DNA of 64,000 nucleotides, taken from Sinonovacula constricta. Its lineage: Eukaryota > Mollusca > Bivalvia > Cardiida > Solecurtidae. How positions within the stretch are numbered: position 1 is the first letter of the stretch; each line of letters opens with the position of its first letter. The notes beneath the pieces were generated by a model. That model did no database searches. It was not told the DNA's origin and was given only the letters and a program-made list of their open reading frames with translations. Position numbers and translations under genes: made by a program. The stretch is taken from assembly GCA_007844125.1 (NCBI GenBank), contig CM017558.1, forward strand, positions 25,625,344 through 25,689,343, read 5' to 3'. This document shows positions 12,534 to 26,100 of this stretch, piece by piece.

Positions 12534-14303
12534 AAAGTTAATGTCTACTTTCTATGCTGCTGTTTTAATTGGACGAACATCACAGTGGATGTGACATAAA
12601 ACATATACACATACATGTATTGGAACACCATTTTGATAAGGGGTACATATACACACCACTAATCTAGCACCAGTCAGTCAATCTTGTAAGCTAATAGAAA
12701 ACATTGAATGGACATATGTGGTCCCAGGTATATAGCAATATACATCAGTACATCTATCTGTTGACTGAAACACTACTCTACCACATCAACATAGACTACT
12801 TGACAATATATCAAATTACAAATGAGAAAAGGCTTGTTCCCTTAGCTTCAATCACCGAAGCAAATAAATATTTTATACAAATAAAAATTTACAAATAAAA
12901 ATACAAACAATGGTAATTGTAAAAAATGTGTTTCATACAAATAAACAAAAAGCACATGTAATCTAGTATCAAATGGTAAAAAAGAAGTACAAAATTGGTT
13001 CTACATATATAAAACTATACATAAAAAGGCGCTTGTGTCAGTAGTCAATAAAATGCTTTATTCATACTTCTCCAATCCTGCAAAAAGATCAATTTCAAAC
13101 AGATAAATATATATTGACAGGGCGTTGTCTTGTTATGGCTTAATATGAATGACAAAACTAAACAGGTCAAAGGCTGAAAGGTTTTTGAAGATTGACTACT
13201 AGATTGACTGTTTACATAAAATCAGTGCAACTGGTCATAATGTAACTACAATATATCTAAAAGCAAGCAAAAAATAGACTAAACTACCTGTCTGTTTATG
13301 ACATAGTAGAGAAAAACTCTTGTGCCTCACACATGGATGAGGGCAGGGGGAGAGTTAGGGGGGTGGTGACTACCTATATGTAGTCACTAAATGTATTCAC
13401 TGAATTAATACAAAATCACTTCTCAGGATACTTAAATTAAGGCACTTGGCAAGTAAATCAAAAACACTATCTAGGAATGATATTTGTTTGCATCATAACA
13501 TTTCAAAACTTTTCAAACCAACAAAACAAAGGGTTAAATGGTCTTTATACTAACTACTGTGGAACAAAACTCACAGGAAATTCTTGACAAAGCATCACAT
13601 TAAAAAACACCCTTCTGAATAAGAAATGTCATTTAAACCTGCACATGCACCACAAGATGCAGACCTTAAATATGACATTTACCTTGAACATGACCTTTAA
13701 TATGATTTTGTCCTTATGGGCTGCACTTGTAAATGTTATTCACAGCACACTTTAAAGTGTATGTGAGATTGTAAAGTTGACTTGAAGTGCCCTACAAAAT
13801 GTCAACGTTATAGACAAGTCTCAATAGCTTGAGTAGCCATTTACAGAGAATGACTTTAAAACTGGCCTGTCACCTTGATGTTGATGTTTTCACTTGTTAA
13901 TGGTCTGCAGGAAACATCTTCAAGTGTATGCCAGTAATATGATGTAGTTTGAGTTAATAGCTGTAAAAATGGCAAAGATGTGGCTGAGACACTAACATAG
14001 CATGAGAAACCAGATAAATGAAAAAACAACAACAATTATTTTACCTTAACTATGACATTACCAATTAAATGGCTGCACTTGCAATTATGATGCACTACAC
14101 ACTTTCACATGTATGCTTTGAAATGGTTAAGTTCGATTGAAATACTGGTAAAATAAAAAAAAATATGGAAACAAAAAAATGGAGCAGACATACTGAGAAA
14201 TGGACAAACTGTGCAACTGTTATATGCAGTCCGTCAGTGGGCATTAAAACAGAAGATGCATAATGTCATGATGTACAAAAGTTAAAATGTCAAAACAGTG
14301 AAC
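12534..14303 (-). other. OBI1 3' untranslated region and downstream flank
   Basis: AT-rich sequence following the OBI1 stop codon on the minus strand. A minus-strand AATAAA at 13062-13057 is one candidate polyadenylation signal, which would give a 3' UTR of about 1.25 kb; others exist further down, so the transcript end is not fixed by sequence alone. No other feature seen. Confidence 0.4.
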
Positions 14304-17139
14304 TTAAAACCTTTTATTTGTCTTGATAGGACTGACTGACAAATCGAGGTCATCATTGCTATCAAAAAGGCGTTTCTTTGGTTCAGGAAGGGCAAAGGTG
14401 TCATTTCTGGAGTAGTCACCAGACACATTAGATACATAACTGTAATGTCCAGCCTCAGATATTGGATCAAGAGGTTTGGATGTGTAAGTGCTGCTGGGAT
14501 GGCTGGAGGGGTAGGAGGAGGACGAAGAGATGGATGATGATGAGGGGAGACTGAGGGGATTGCTTGGATAAGATGAAGATGAGCTGGTTCCGGACAGGCT
14601 GGTGGGCAGATATGGGACAGTGTACGCAGCAGATGATCCCAGACTGGTGCCTGCAAATGAAGAAGATGATGTTGGCGGGTTAGACGAAGTTGATGAGTAC
14701 ATATTAGACACACCAGAATTACTGCTGCTACCTATCTTAGTAGAAAAGTTGGAAAAATCAGTACCATCTTTATAATTGCGATCTGAGTAAGTTGCCTGAC
14801 CATATTTTTCATCAGATCGATATGAAGTAACTGGTTCAGATTTATAATCATACTGGCTTGATAATGCACTGCTAGAAAAAACAGTGCCTGATTGTGAATC
14901 ATAACCTCCAGCAACACCATTGACACCAGATGTACCATCACCATACTTGTGAGACAGCTGAGAACTGTAGTTAGAAGCAGAGGATAGTGTTGAAGGATTA
15001 GTGTTATAGGAAGTAGAGTTAGTGTTATACGATGCATGGTTAGTGGTGTATGAGGGGTTATTAGGGATGGTTGAGCGGGAGGAAGGATCCCCCTGCCTTG
15101 CCCCTGAGGGGGGTTTCAGAGCCAGATCAGAGGTCTTCCCTTCACCATATTGAGCCCTAGAGGTATAGTCTGTGGTGTTAGTCATTGTGAGAGTAGGTGT
15201 TAGTCTGCCAGATGAGGAAGAGCTAGTGTATCTGTCAGGACCTGTGCTAGAAGCCATATACTCCATGTGTGTTGGAATGGTGGATGTCACATGACCAGAG
15301 ATGAACTTTCGGTCCAACTCAGGTTCTGGGGGAGGAAGGCTTGATGTCATCCGTCCTGTACCACCAAAGTTTCTATCCACATCCACACTCTTCATAGCTG
15401 AAGAAACAGAAGTGCTAACAGTGTCAGCTCCCAGTGATTTTGCCCGTGCTTGTAAAACAGAATCAAATGTGCTCTGCCTGTCGGCCCTGTCCCCTGCACC
15501 ACTGCCAAAATCTGCTCCAGTGTGTTTCACAGCAAGAGGCCCACCACCCTTGCTGGTGACTTCATTCTCACCATACAGTCGGTGTCCTGAATATAGGTAG
15601 CCAGGTCGGGACATCCCAGGGTCATCAGATGAATACTTGCTTCCAGGACGATTCATCAGTAAATTGTCCAGGGAAGGTGCCCTAGTCAGAGATGTACGCC
15701 CTGTTGTTAGGCCAGAGCTATAACGCTTCTGGATACTGGGGTCTAACATGTTAGCTGTAGTAGGTAGAGCACTGCTTGGCCTATCTATTAGTCCAGAGGG
15801 TTTACCAACATACAGGTTATCCAAGGACCCACTCCGTACATGTCGACCACGAGAATAGGAATCTAGTGAGGATGTAAACCTACTTTGATCAGACTTGGAA
15901 TAATCATTGAGAACATCATCACTACTGTCAGTTGATTTATAGGTACCAAGGCTGCCTGTAGAAGAACGAAATGCTGCATCTTGATTTCTGTCACTGATAG
16001 AGCTGTATCTACTGCTGTGTGCAGCAGCATCCTCAATGTCAGAATCACGAGTGTGAACCTTCTTCTCAGCACGATTCAAAATTTTCATGCAATCTGTGAA
16101 CTCTGGGGTGAGAGAAATATTCAGTTCATCTAGCTCACTCTCAATATATTGTGTATCATCAAGCTCTTCTAAATCTAAGTTCCTATCCTTAGAACGTTTA
16201 GAATCACTATCACCCTTGCTGGACTCGTAATACTTGGAAGTGCTCTCATACCTACTGCCATAATTATCACGACTCTTACTACTATAATCCTTGGCAATTG
16301 AAGAGCTTCTGAACTCACGGGGTTGGTCTAAAATACTGTCATCTGCACTGTACCGCTTTCTGGAGGAAGCTACATCACTATCCAACTTCTGATCACTAGA
16401 TCTTCCCTTTGTGTATAACAGATCATCGTCCTTGGAATAGCGTGTACTTGGTTTTCCATTATAACTACTAGATAACGAGTCCTCAAGTGTTTTGGACAAA
16501 TCTGTTGACAAATTATCACTGGACTTATCACTTGACTTACTGTTTGACTTTTTGAGCACCCCTTTCACTGGTGAAGCCCTTCCATTAATGCTGAGATTAC
16601 TTCTGTTTGCAGAGTTTTTCAAAGGACTTGGCATTTCAAGATCAAAGGACAGTGTTGAATGTGTATTTTTCTCCATGTCAAATGTCACTCTCTTCTTCCC
16701 ATCCTTTGAAGAGTTATCATTTTTGGCACTTGGCTGGATGTCCTTACCTGAGGATTTGTAATCCAGATAAGAATCTGTGCTATAGTCATCATGCTCATAA
16801 TACTTGTACCTCTCACCTGAGCTAGAACTGCCTCTGTCATCAGTGAACAGTTTCCTCTTGGAGGGATTATCCTCAGAGGGTCTGTATCCAGCAGAGGACA
16901 CTTTGGATTCAGAGGACACTTTCCTGGGATCCAGTTCACCATTACTTATGTACGTATCTCCCTTGGAAGTAGCGACTGAGTTAAAGCCCTTGGTTGAGCC
17001 TCCTCTAGAACCCTCCAATTCCTTTTCCAACTCTTCAATGTACTTGTCCGACCTCTCAAGGGCTTTTGTCAGTCTTGTCACATCCTTCTCGGCACTGGCT
17101 AGCTTAGATTCAAGGGTTGCAACAGTAGTTCTGCCATAC
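14304..17139 (-). CDS. OBI1: OBI1 exon 7 (end of coiled coil and long C-terminal tail)
   Basis: 2836-nt terminal coding exon after acceptor acattacag. It starts with the last coiled-coil heptads and then encodes about 900 residues dominated by Ser, Thr, Tyr, Asp and Gly, with runs such as SSSSSYPSS near the end. No globular domain is recognised in the tail. Confidence 0.92.
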
Positions 17140-20100
17140 CTGTAATGTAGATTTAAGAGCTGCTTGCCAAACTAGGACTTGGAATTATTAACCATGCTTT
17201 GGCATTGACTTATATGTATAAAAAATAAATTATAAAGTACATGAATAATTTTTCGAATTTTGATTGTATAAATTATATTGTCTTTATAACCTTTAATTTT
17301 TTGCTTTTTAACTATTTCCTTTAACCTTTTCTGCTTCATTAGTTCATTTCATAATTCTTATATCTTGGACAATATTGTTCAGTTTACTTCTGAAGAAGTG
17401 AAGAGTAAGTGTTTTAACTCTCCTGTTTATTTGCAAGGCTCTTTTTTAACTAGCTGTTTTGAAATATATGTCTTAAATTAAAAATTAACTGTAAACAGTA
17501 AGCTTCCTTTCAGTGTATAACTATTATTCCACTAACTTCTATCCAGAAGCTAAGATTTTTTTTAGTTCAGTCACACCAGTCAAATAATAGTTATACACTG
17601 AACCTATAAATGCATAGCGTACACCTCAGGTTCTATGCTTAAACAATAAGACTGAGCTAGTAAACATTGGACTAAATTATTATCATTATAATATGTTATT
17701 TGAAAATCTGTAAAAATACTCTTTTTTTTTTGCCAGCTGTTTAAGAAATGTCATTTAAAGCATGTTGACTAACATGAAACATGTGAAACAATGCACTGGA
17801 TGCTGGGTGACGACAATAGTTAAACATTTAGCATACTTAGGTTACCATAAAATACAGATTTATGATATATATAAGGAAATGTAATGTGTATGCAAGAACA
17901 AACCAAATCTCTCCACTATTCGGACAGATAGGTCCTTTAACTGCTTTCAAACATGGAGTAACTTAAAAGAACTTATCTTCATACATCACTATTACAGATA
18001 ACTGTTTTTAAAAATCATTTTTTAATTAAAGTACCTCGTTTAATATGTCGCCATTACACGACATTGTTTTTAAACTTTATATTTAAAGGTGGTATCTGAC
18101 AGTTTGCCTATATCAAAATATATGCAACACTATTGTACCTCTGTTTGGGGTATTTGTGCATAATTTCTGCAGAAACAATCATACTTTAGTCTAAGCTTTG
18201 ATGATTTTCAACAGTATTTCAATTTCGGACAGTAAAACTCATTAATCAACACTTAAAATGTTCATTTTTGTCGAAGCTATAAATAAGAAAGATTGGAATT
18301 CCTGCTAGAAATAGACATCGATGTCACAGCGGATGGCGTGGATGAACTAAAACATGAGTAGTCAATGGTTTTCTTAGTTCAAAAATAGCTAACTGTGCAG
18401 CGTGGCTTAGATTGGAAATACATGTTTGTAATGATGAGTGTAGAGTTATGGTTCACTTTTTAGACAGATGCAAGACATCCATAAACAGCATTTTGCGAGA
18501 TCTGTTCAGGTAAAAATAGTTTATTAAGATGATTAATGAAACTATTTTTAGTCCCCAAAAAATAAAATCTTTAATTCCTGTTTTTTGAATATTAATCGTG
18601 AGATAAAGAGATCGATGTACCTGTGGGGTGACCTGCCTGCCAGCTCCTGTCGAAGATTCTGATTCTCCCTGTTTAGGCCAACATTCTCATCCTTCAGGTT
18701 AGAGTTCTCCTGTAACACCCAGCACACACATGTACATGAACAATACATGCAACAGGAGACCTATCACCAGCAATTTATCCTTCATCCAAACACTTAAGTG
18801 GTCTCTATAAAGTTAAGAACATGAACATTGTCATGTTTCTTGTGATTTTCCTCGATTCTGAGAAAGCATCAGGAGGCACGTGTTGCAGTAACAGCAGGTG
18901 GAACTACTAATGCTGAATATGCAATTTTCTACACATAAATTTTCATGATTTTCATAAGCAATATTATAATGACAACCTTTTAGTATTAATAAGTATAATT
19001 AAAAATAATTATCATCATACTTCTTCTTCCAGTGTTTAAAGAAATATTTACATTCTCCTGTTAACTTTTGTATATAAACTAAACACATGACTGCAAGATG
19101 TTATGTGCATTTATATACAGTCAATTTAATTTCGAGAAGGGGTGGGATTTTCCAGCATTGTTGCTGATGCAGTGCAGCAACATTTCTATCATTATAGCAC
19201 AAGGGCACTTATGAGATGCCCAGGGACTGAACTCAGCCGGTCCAGTATACTGACACCGACGAGTCAGGCATAATGCTGTCCCCTTAGCCCCAAGCGTTAG
19301 AAGGGAAGCCACTACTATCAACTATGAAGTCTGGTTTGACCCGGCCAGGGTTTGAACCCGGGACCTCCCGATCCACAAGCCAATGCTCTACTAATTAAGC
19401 TATTGCAGCCGGTTATTTTACTCTTCTAATGTCCAATGTTGATGTAACAAAAAGATTCACTAAGATCAATATCAAACTGTTATTTTAAAACTTGTTTAAA
19501 TCAGTAGAAATGAACAGGAGAAAGATGTTTCTACAGCTTTATTCTAATTTATGAATTGGTTTTTGAGATAGAAGCTTAATAGTACTTTTAACATGCAAAG
19601 CATGTAAAATAAATGGCTTTAAATGTTCATGGAATAGTCCTGTGATCCTTTTAGCTTTTTTACTTAATGAGTCCACAGGATGCACAATATCTGAAATAAT
19701 GGGTCCTGACAAAACCACTAGGTCTCTACAGATATAAGGTATACTGTTTATTATTGTAATATTACCTTATATACCCAATAAATAGCCAGTATTGTTGAAA
19801 CATACATGATTTCTTAGTGTGCGACAGTGAATCTTCAGTATCATTGTTTACATCAGGTTCCTTGTCACTAACTTGTTAAAAAGTACTGTCAAAATCTGAC
19901 TGATTGGTGAATAATTAAAGTAAAAAGTGTCCAGTGTGCATCCGGTGTGTATGCAATTTCTACCAAAATGGATTTGTCATATTATCGTATGCAAGTTTAT
20001 AATGTGGATTTCAGATTGATTTTTGTTGGGAGGCAAAATAAAATGCGTCCACAAAGATGCACATATTTCTTACATCTGTAATAGTAATGTGCATCAGAGA

Positions 20101-23100
20101 TTCGGGACACAGAGGTAAAATGATCACTGATAATCCAACTTGAAAAGAAAATTTCACCACAAAGATTTTAATCAACTAACAAACGATATTTTTTGACAGA
20201 TTAGAACAAAAGGTCCAATATGGAAAAGCGATTCCTATCTGCAGCGTGCCTAAAGCCGAGTTGGAATGCTTGTTTGTGCCATAGGACCAACAATTTTAAG
20301 TATATATACGAGCATAGACCATATCAAAGGGCATTTATACAATTTAGTTATTTAATTTAATATACAAGTTTTAAAAGGTGTCTTTACAACTAAAAATACC
20401 TGCTTTAGTCTCTGCAGTTCCCCTTTGACCTTTTCATACTGCTTGGATGCATCTTGCAGCTTCTTTGTTAGAACCAAGAGTCCATTTTTATCTGAGCTGG
20501 ATGACTCACCATATCTATACGTAAAAATAGAGTTGGTAAGAACATTTATGAAAATTTAAATATATAAAAAAAAAGAAATGATTAAATATATTTATTGATT
20601 AATTGTCTTATTTGTATGGACATTTATAATGTGTAACAGAACTCATTTCAAATTTGCTATATGTTTTGTTTTGTGCTTAAGATACATCGCAGCAACCAAA
20701 TGATCATTATAGCGACATTAAGCTGTTTTGGTGGAGGAAGACTCCAGAAAAATGTTTTTAGGTAGAACCACTGGCACACTGCAGGTCAGCTCGAAGACCT
20801 TCCCACATTAAGTCCTTCACCCCCGAATGGGATTTGAAGCCACAAGGTGAGAGGCTAAACAGTCAAGGAATAACAAGTCGGCGACTTAACTACTACGTTA
20901 TGGGCGTCCCCAAAAATTTGCCATACATGATGCCTTTATTGATAAAGAAAAGTGAGTAAGCAAAATGACAAAACTCATTAAGTTATTCTGAAAATGATTC
21001 CTAGACAAGAATGTAGTCTATGCAAGCTCATAACAAACCAACTTCACTTTTATTCCAATGAATTGTACTCTTAAGGTCCTTGTAAATGTTTGCTAAGTAA
21101 GTTAATAAAACATCAATAGTAAGTTCTTTTAACACTACATTACTAAAATAATGGACACAGTCACTGATTCTGGATCACAGTAGGAATCTCTGACGATGAC
21201 AACATTTGTCAAAACTGTTAGATGTCAGTTATTTTAGTAGAAGTGTTAAAATAACTACTATTTATGTACTCTAAGGTTTATACATGTAGATGATCTTACT
21301 TTGTGTCTGACTGCCCATCCTTCCTGGACTGCTGTTTTAAAATCTGATTCTCAGTCTTCAGTAGCTGCAGCTCTGACTGCATTCGCTCAAACTCATTCTG
21401 TAAAGCAAACATATACAGCCAAACATGAAACTGAATAAAAATCTATTTATGTTTTGTACCAATAATCAATTATAACTAAAATAGTCCACATCAGCAAACT
21501 GATAGTGAATATGTTAAAAGTGACAGCTGCTTCTTGCTCTCCAGAAATAAACTTGATAGCATTGTGGCCCTTTATATTATTTTAGTGTTTTAAAGACAGT
21601 ATTCAAAGTATGCCTCACAACATCAATAAGAGGCAGTGTAAAACATTAAAAACTTGATATAACCTTGTCAATTCCAGGTATACTTTCAAAGGTGATGGGT
21701 ATATTCACCTTTGAGTAACTTATTAATACCATTATGCATCACCAGTTTCTTTTGAAATAACCAAGAAAGTTTATTATCTAATCAATTCATTAAAGCATAC
21801 TATGATGCAAATACAATTTTTTTTGACACACCCTGTTATCATTTTTGCGTGTGTGTTATGTGGAATATCTCACAACAAACTAGGATATCAATAGGAAGCT
21901 TCAGTCTTTTAAGGCTATCAAAACTTCCCTTTCTTAAAACATTTGTATTGTTCATATTGTCGGATACCACTTTAACAAGGCACAAGGTTAATTGTATGTT
22001 ATCTTGTATGTTGCATTTTACCAAAAGTATCTGAGTTTGAAATTACTACATACTAATATCTAGTTGTATTTATTTTATTTATTGGGTTTATTGTCCCACC
22101 AACAGTATTTCAGTTGGAGACGGTTCTAGTTATATACTGTTCTTTGTTATGTATGTGTTACTTCATTAATGCATTTTTATGATAATGTAACTGAGAGACT
22201 GAATACACACTGCGGAAATTGGTTTAAATTGATTTGGTCAGAATGTTTATAGCGAATGATGTCCAGGCCATCAAAATCTAGGAGATCCACATATAACAGC
22301 CATATGTATTCACTATACTAATAAAACTTTGCTTTAAAAGGACTTAAATTAAAAATCAGTGGGAAAATAAAACAATTAAGCATACAATAGTTGCAAACCA
22401 TTTATGTGTTTAAACATTAGATAAAACTATTCACAGAGCTCATATTGATACCACAAAGTTTTAGCATCAGGCCATGTTTTGTAAACAACCATACAAAAGT
22501 ACTTGCAATACCCTCACTTACTGGTAATTTCATTCCTATGACAATATAAGTTTGTTTATTTATTGGGCTTATTGTCCCACCAACAGTATTTCAGTTATCT
22601 GGAGATGGTGTCCACTTGAAGCAGATATAGTGCTGGCTTCACTGTGTAAAGCATGCTGTGAATACATGGCATGATATCCATACCCAGTCACATTATCCTG
22701 ACACCGCACCAACCAGTCATGGAACTACCCTTATGTTTGCTTGAGAATTAGCAAGGGAGCTATACCACTGCAATTTTCAATGACTGGTTTGTCGCGACCA
22801 GGGATCGAACCCACGGCCTTTTGACCTGGAGCCGACACCGTTACCAGGTCCAGAGACAATATACTTATAAAAGCAATAGGTTTACACAAACACTGATGAT
22901 TCTGTTACATTATAGCATCACAATTTGTGACAAAGCTAAGATAATTTAGCTGAATTCAGATCTATTAAAAAGATAACATTAATTTCTATCTGGTAAAGGT
23001 TATATTACCTCAAATTCTTTATAGAGAAGGTCAAATCTAGCCTTCCTCAGATCAGGGTTAGTCAATTTCTCTGAGTCATCTTCACCGTGACGCAATCCAC

Positions 23101-26100
23101 CTGTGTAAATATGTGTTAAGCATTGTATAATGTAACAGATGAGAATATACAACATGGTGATAAAAAACACTTTTTTTTTAATTTATATAAACCTGATTCA
23201 GAACATCTCTGAAACTTTTTAAGTTATTATTTTGGAGTTAAATAAAGCCTATTATCTTTCTTTGCACATCTTAAAGGTCATTTCTGTTTATTGCATAAAA
23301 TTTTTGGTCCACTGCTGCCATTTCTACATCTGTAATGTTATTTTTTTAAGAGAATTAAAAAATAATTAACATGTTTACCCATGATCTGTTTTCCAGCTGT
23401 CATGCTAACTCGGCATGCTGGGCATTGTTTAGTCTTTTGCAACCAAATGTCCAGGCAGGGCGAGCAAAAGACATGATTGTTCGGGCATAGCACTGGGCTT
23501 TTCACCTGTTAAAAAGTAAAATATCTACAAAATGTCCCCCAATATTTAAGTTCACAATCAACTGAAGTGAATATATTACAGAATACAGCATGTCATATTT
23601 TTTCAGTTCATGTTCACTTTCTAAACTATTTTACTAGGATACTAACTTACAGTAATGAAAACCTTGTCTGTGGTGTTATTGATCAAACCATACAATGCTG
23701 TATTCAATACAGTATAACCTCAGAACAGCCGTTTCGGGATCGGTGTTATTCACACCAAAAGACTCATACTATAGGTGGATACTTCGTCTCAAAGTGGGAC
23801 ACTTAAACAATAAATGGGCTGGTCATATATATATAAAAAAAAGTGGGTCCTACAGTTAAACAAAACACTTTTTAACAGCGATGTCAACATAAATAGTATA
23901 GCCTGTGTTGTAAGAACCGGGCATTCGTTTGACCCGAGCTTCCGGGTTTTGGCACTTGAAAATTCAGAAATATCCCTAATTGGTGTACATCAATAAACTA
24001 GGGGATCATTTTGAACCATGATAATTTTCAGCGATGTGTCGATAGAAATCGCATACAGCTTAATAAGAAAAGATGAAAGGCAATGGGTGTAATCTGTATA
24101 TTGATGAGAACAGATTGCTCCCCCCTTGGGTCAGTAAAATCAATTACATTCTGCGATTAGAAAAATAATACAGTAGGTGAAGCCTGCATATTAACGAGAA
24201 ACATGTGCTCTAGTTCAGCCAGTAAACACATTCGTTCATTTGCGCAGCTAATTTCAATATGACATTTTGACAGAGATGTAGAAAGGTAATGAATCGTCAC
24301 TGATTGACATCTGTTTACTCGTAAAGCATGTCTGTAGCACCCTGATGTATCGGAGGCAATTAACAATGAATGTACACATTGCTTACTTACTTGATTGGAG
24401 CACCAGAATGTGCAATTACTGAAAAGGTGTGAAGCGGTTCATTAGAGGCAAGTAAGTTACTTTTTGTGGACTGATTTAAATAGATAAATGTGACCAATTG
24501 TTTGTTTATAATCCCTAATAATTGTTGCATTAATTGTGTCCGATGATTGCAGTCATAAAGTAAGAATAGGTTCTGTTCAGGTAATCTGCTAAACCTGTGA
24601 CACTGTTGCCAGCGATTTATACAGCAAATCCTAATTACGTTTTCCAAAGTTGACAGATCTCTGACAGATAACTACTGATGTGCAAGTAACTTGAATGGCT
24701 GAAATTACTGTCCAGAAAAGCTTGTTTGACATATGATTGGAGGTGATCAGAAACATACAAATGATAGTGAAAGTTTGTGCAGCACACCAGCTAAACTGAG
24801 GAAACCTGAAACTGAAGTTGGAACACCTAAGTCTCAGCTGAGAAGGAAATAAATATTCAGTAATATATAACTGTCAATTATTGGCCTTTTAGCAAGGTGT
24901 TTTAACTGATAAAAGCTCTGAAGTTTCATAATGTGTTTTGAGAACAAACTACAATTTGAATCAGTATATCTTATGTCCAAATTTCAAAACCATGTTCTTC
25001 TTGTTGTCTTGTTTTGTCTGGTGGTTCCTTCAGATATATTTAATTTAAAAAATATGCTTTGTATAAGTTATTATTTATGTTTCAGGTTTTTTACTAGTGA
25101 GAATCTTCTATGTATATTATTTATTATGTACAGGGCATTTGGTTGACCAGAGCTCCTGGGTTTTTCGTAGTACCCCTATTGGATGCACATCAATAAAGCG
25201 ATGGGGTCATTTTGACCCGTGACAATTTCTACCCTTGTGTCAATCAAAATCGCCTACGGCTTCATAAGAAGCGAGAAAAGACAATGGGCGGAGTCTGCAT
25301 ATTAATGAGAACATATCCTCTCACACCCATCGACTACCTTCTGCCAGGAGAAAAACAAAACAGTAGGATATGCCTGCATTATTAATAAGAAACAGGTGCT
25401 TTAGTTCTGCCATTCAACACGTTTTCTCCTGTGCACAGCTAATTTCAATATGGCGCTTTGACGGAGATGTAAAGGGAAATAAATCTTAGTTGATCGGCAT
25501 CTGTTTATTTGTAAAGCATGTCTGTAGCATCCAGATGCATCAGAAGCAATTAAGGATGACTGTAGGCATTGTATAATTACTTGATTGGGCCACCTAAATG
25601 TGTGATTACTAAAAAGGTGTGAAGTGGTGTGTCCATGTCGAATGTAAATTTGATAGCGTTTTAGAACTATGCACACTCATACTGCAAATCAATTGATCGT
25701 GTCTACAAAAGATGAACCTGTAACTTGAATGGTTGAAATTATGGCTAAAAAAAGATTGATATTTGAATTTGACCCTTGAAAATTTTGACTGAGGGGTCAA
25801 TGACCGTTGAAGTTCAAAGTCTATCAAACGCCCTGATGTATTATTATTCGATTTGCTTTCAAATGTGTTCAGGGTCTAATTTGATTTTTTTTTTTTTTTA
25901 TTTCAATGTTGTTGTCTAAAGCAGATTTGCATATGCAAAAACAAGAAAACATGTTTTCTAAGTAAAGCAATTCATAGTAGCTAAGCAGTTTTTTTTTTAT
26001 AGTTTTGGATCATATTTAAAAGAAAAGATGCCTCGGGAAGTATGAAATATTGCCAATTGTACTGTTAATATCCGATTGATATCTTTGGGGGACTATGTTT

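Noticed and set aside
14282..16942. Other-frame and plus-strand open frames over OBI1 exon 7
   Set aside because: By-products of the Ser-rich coding sequence of exon 7.
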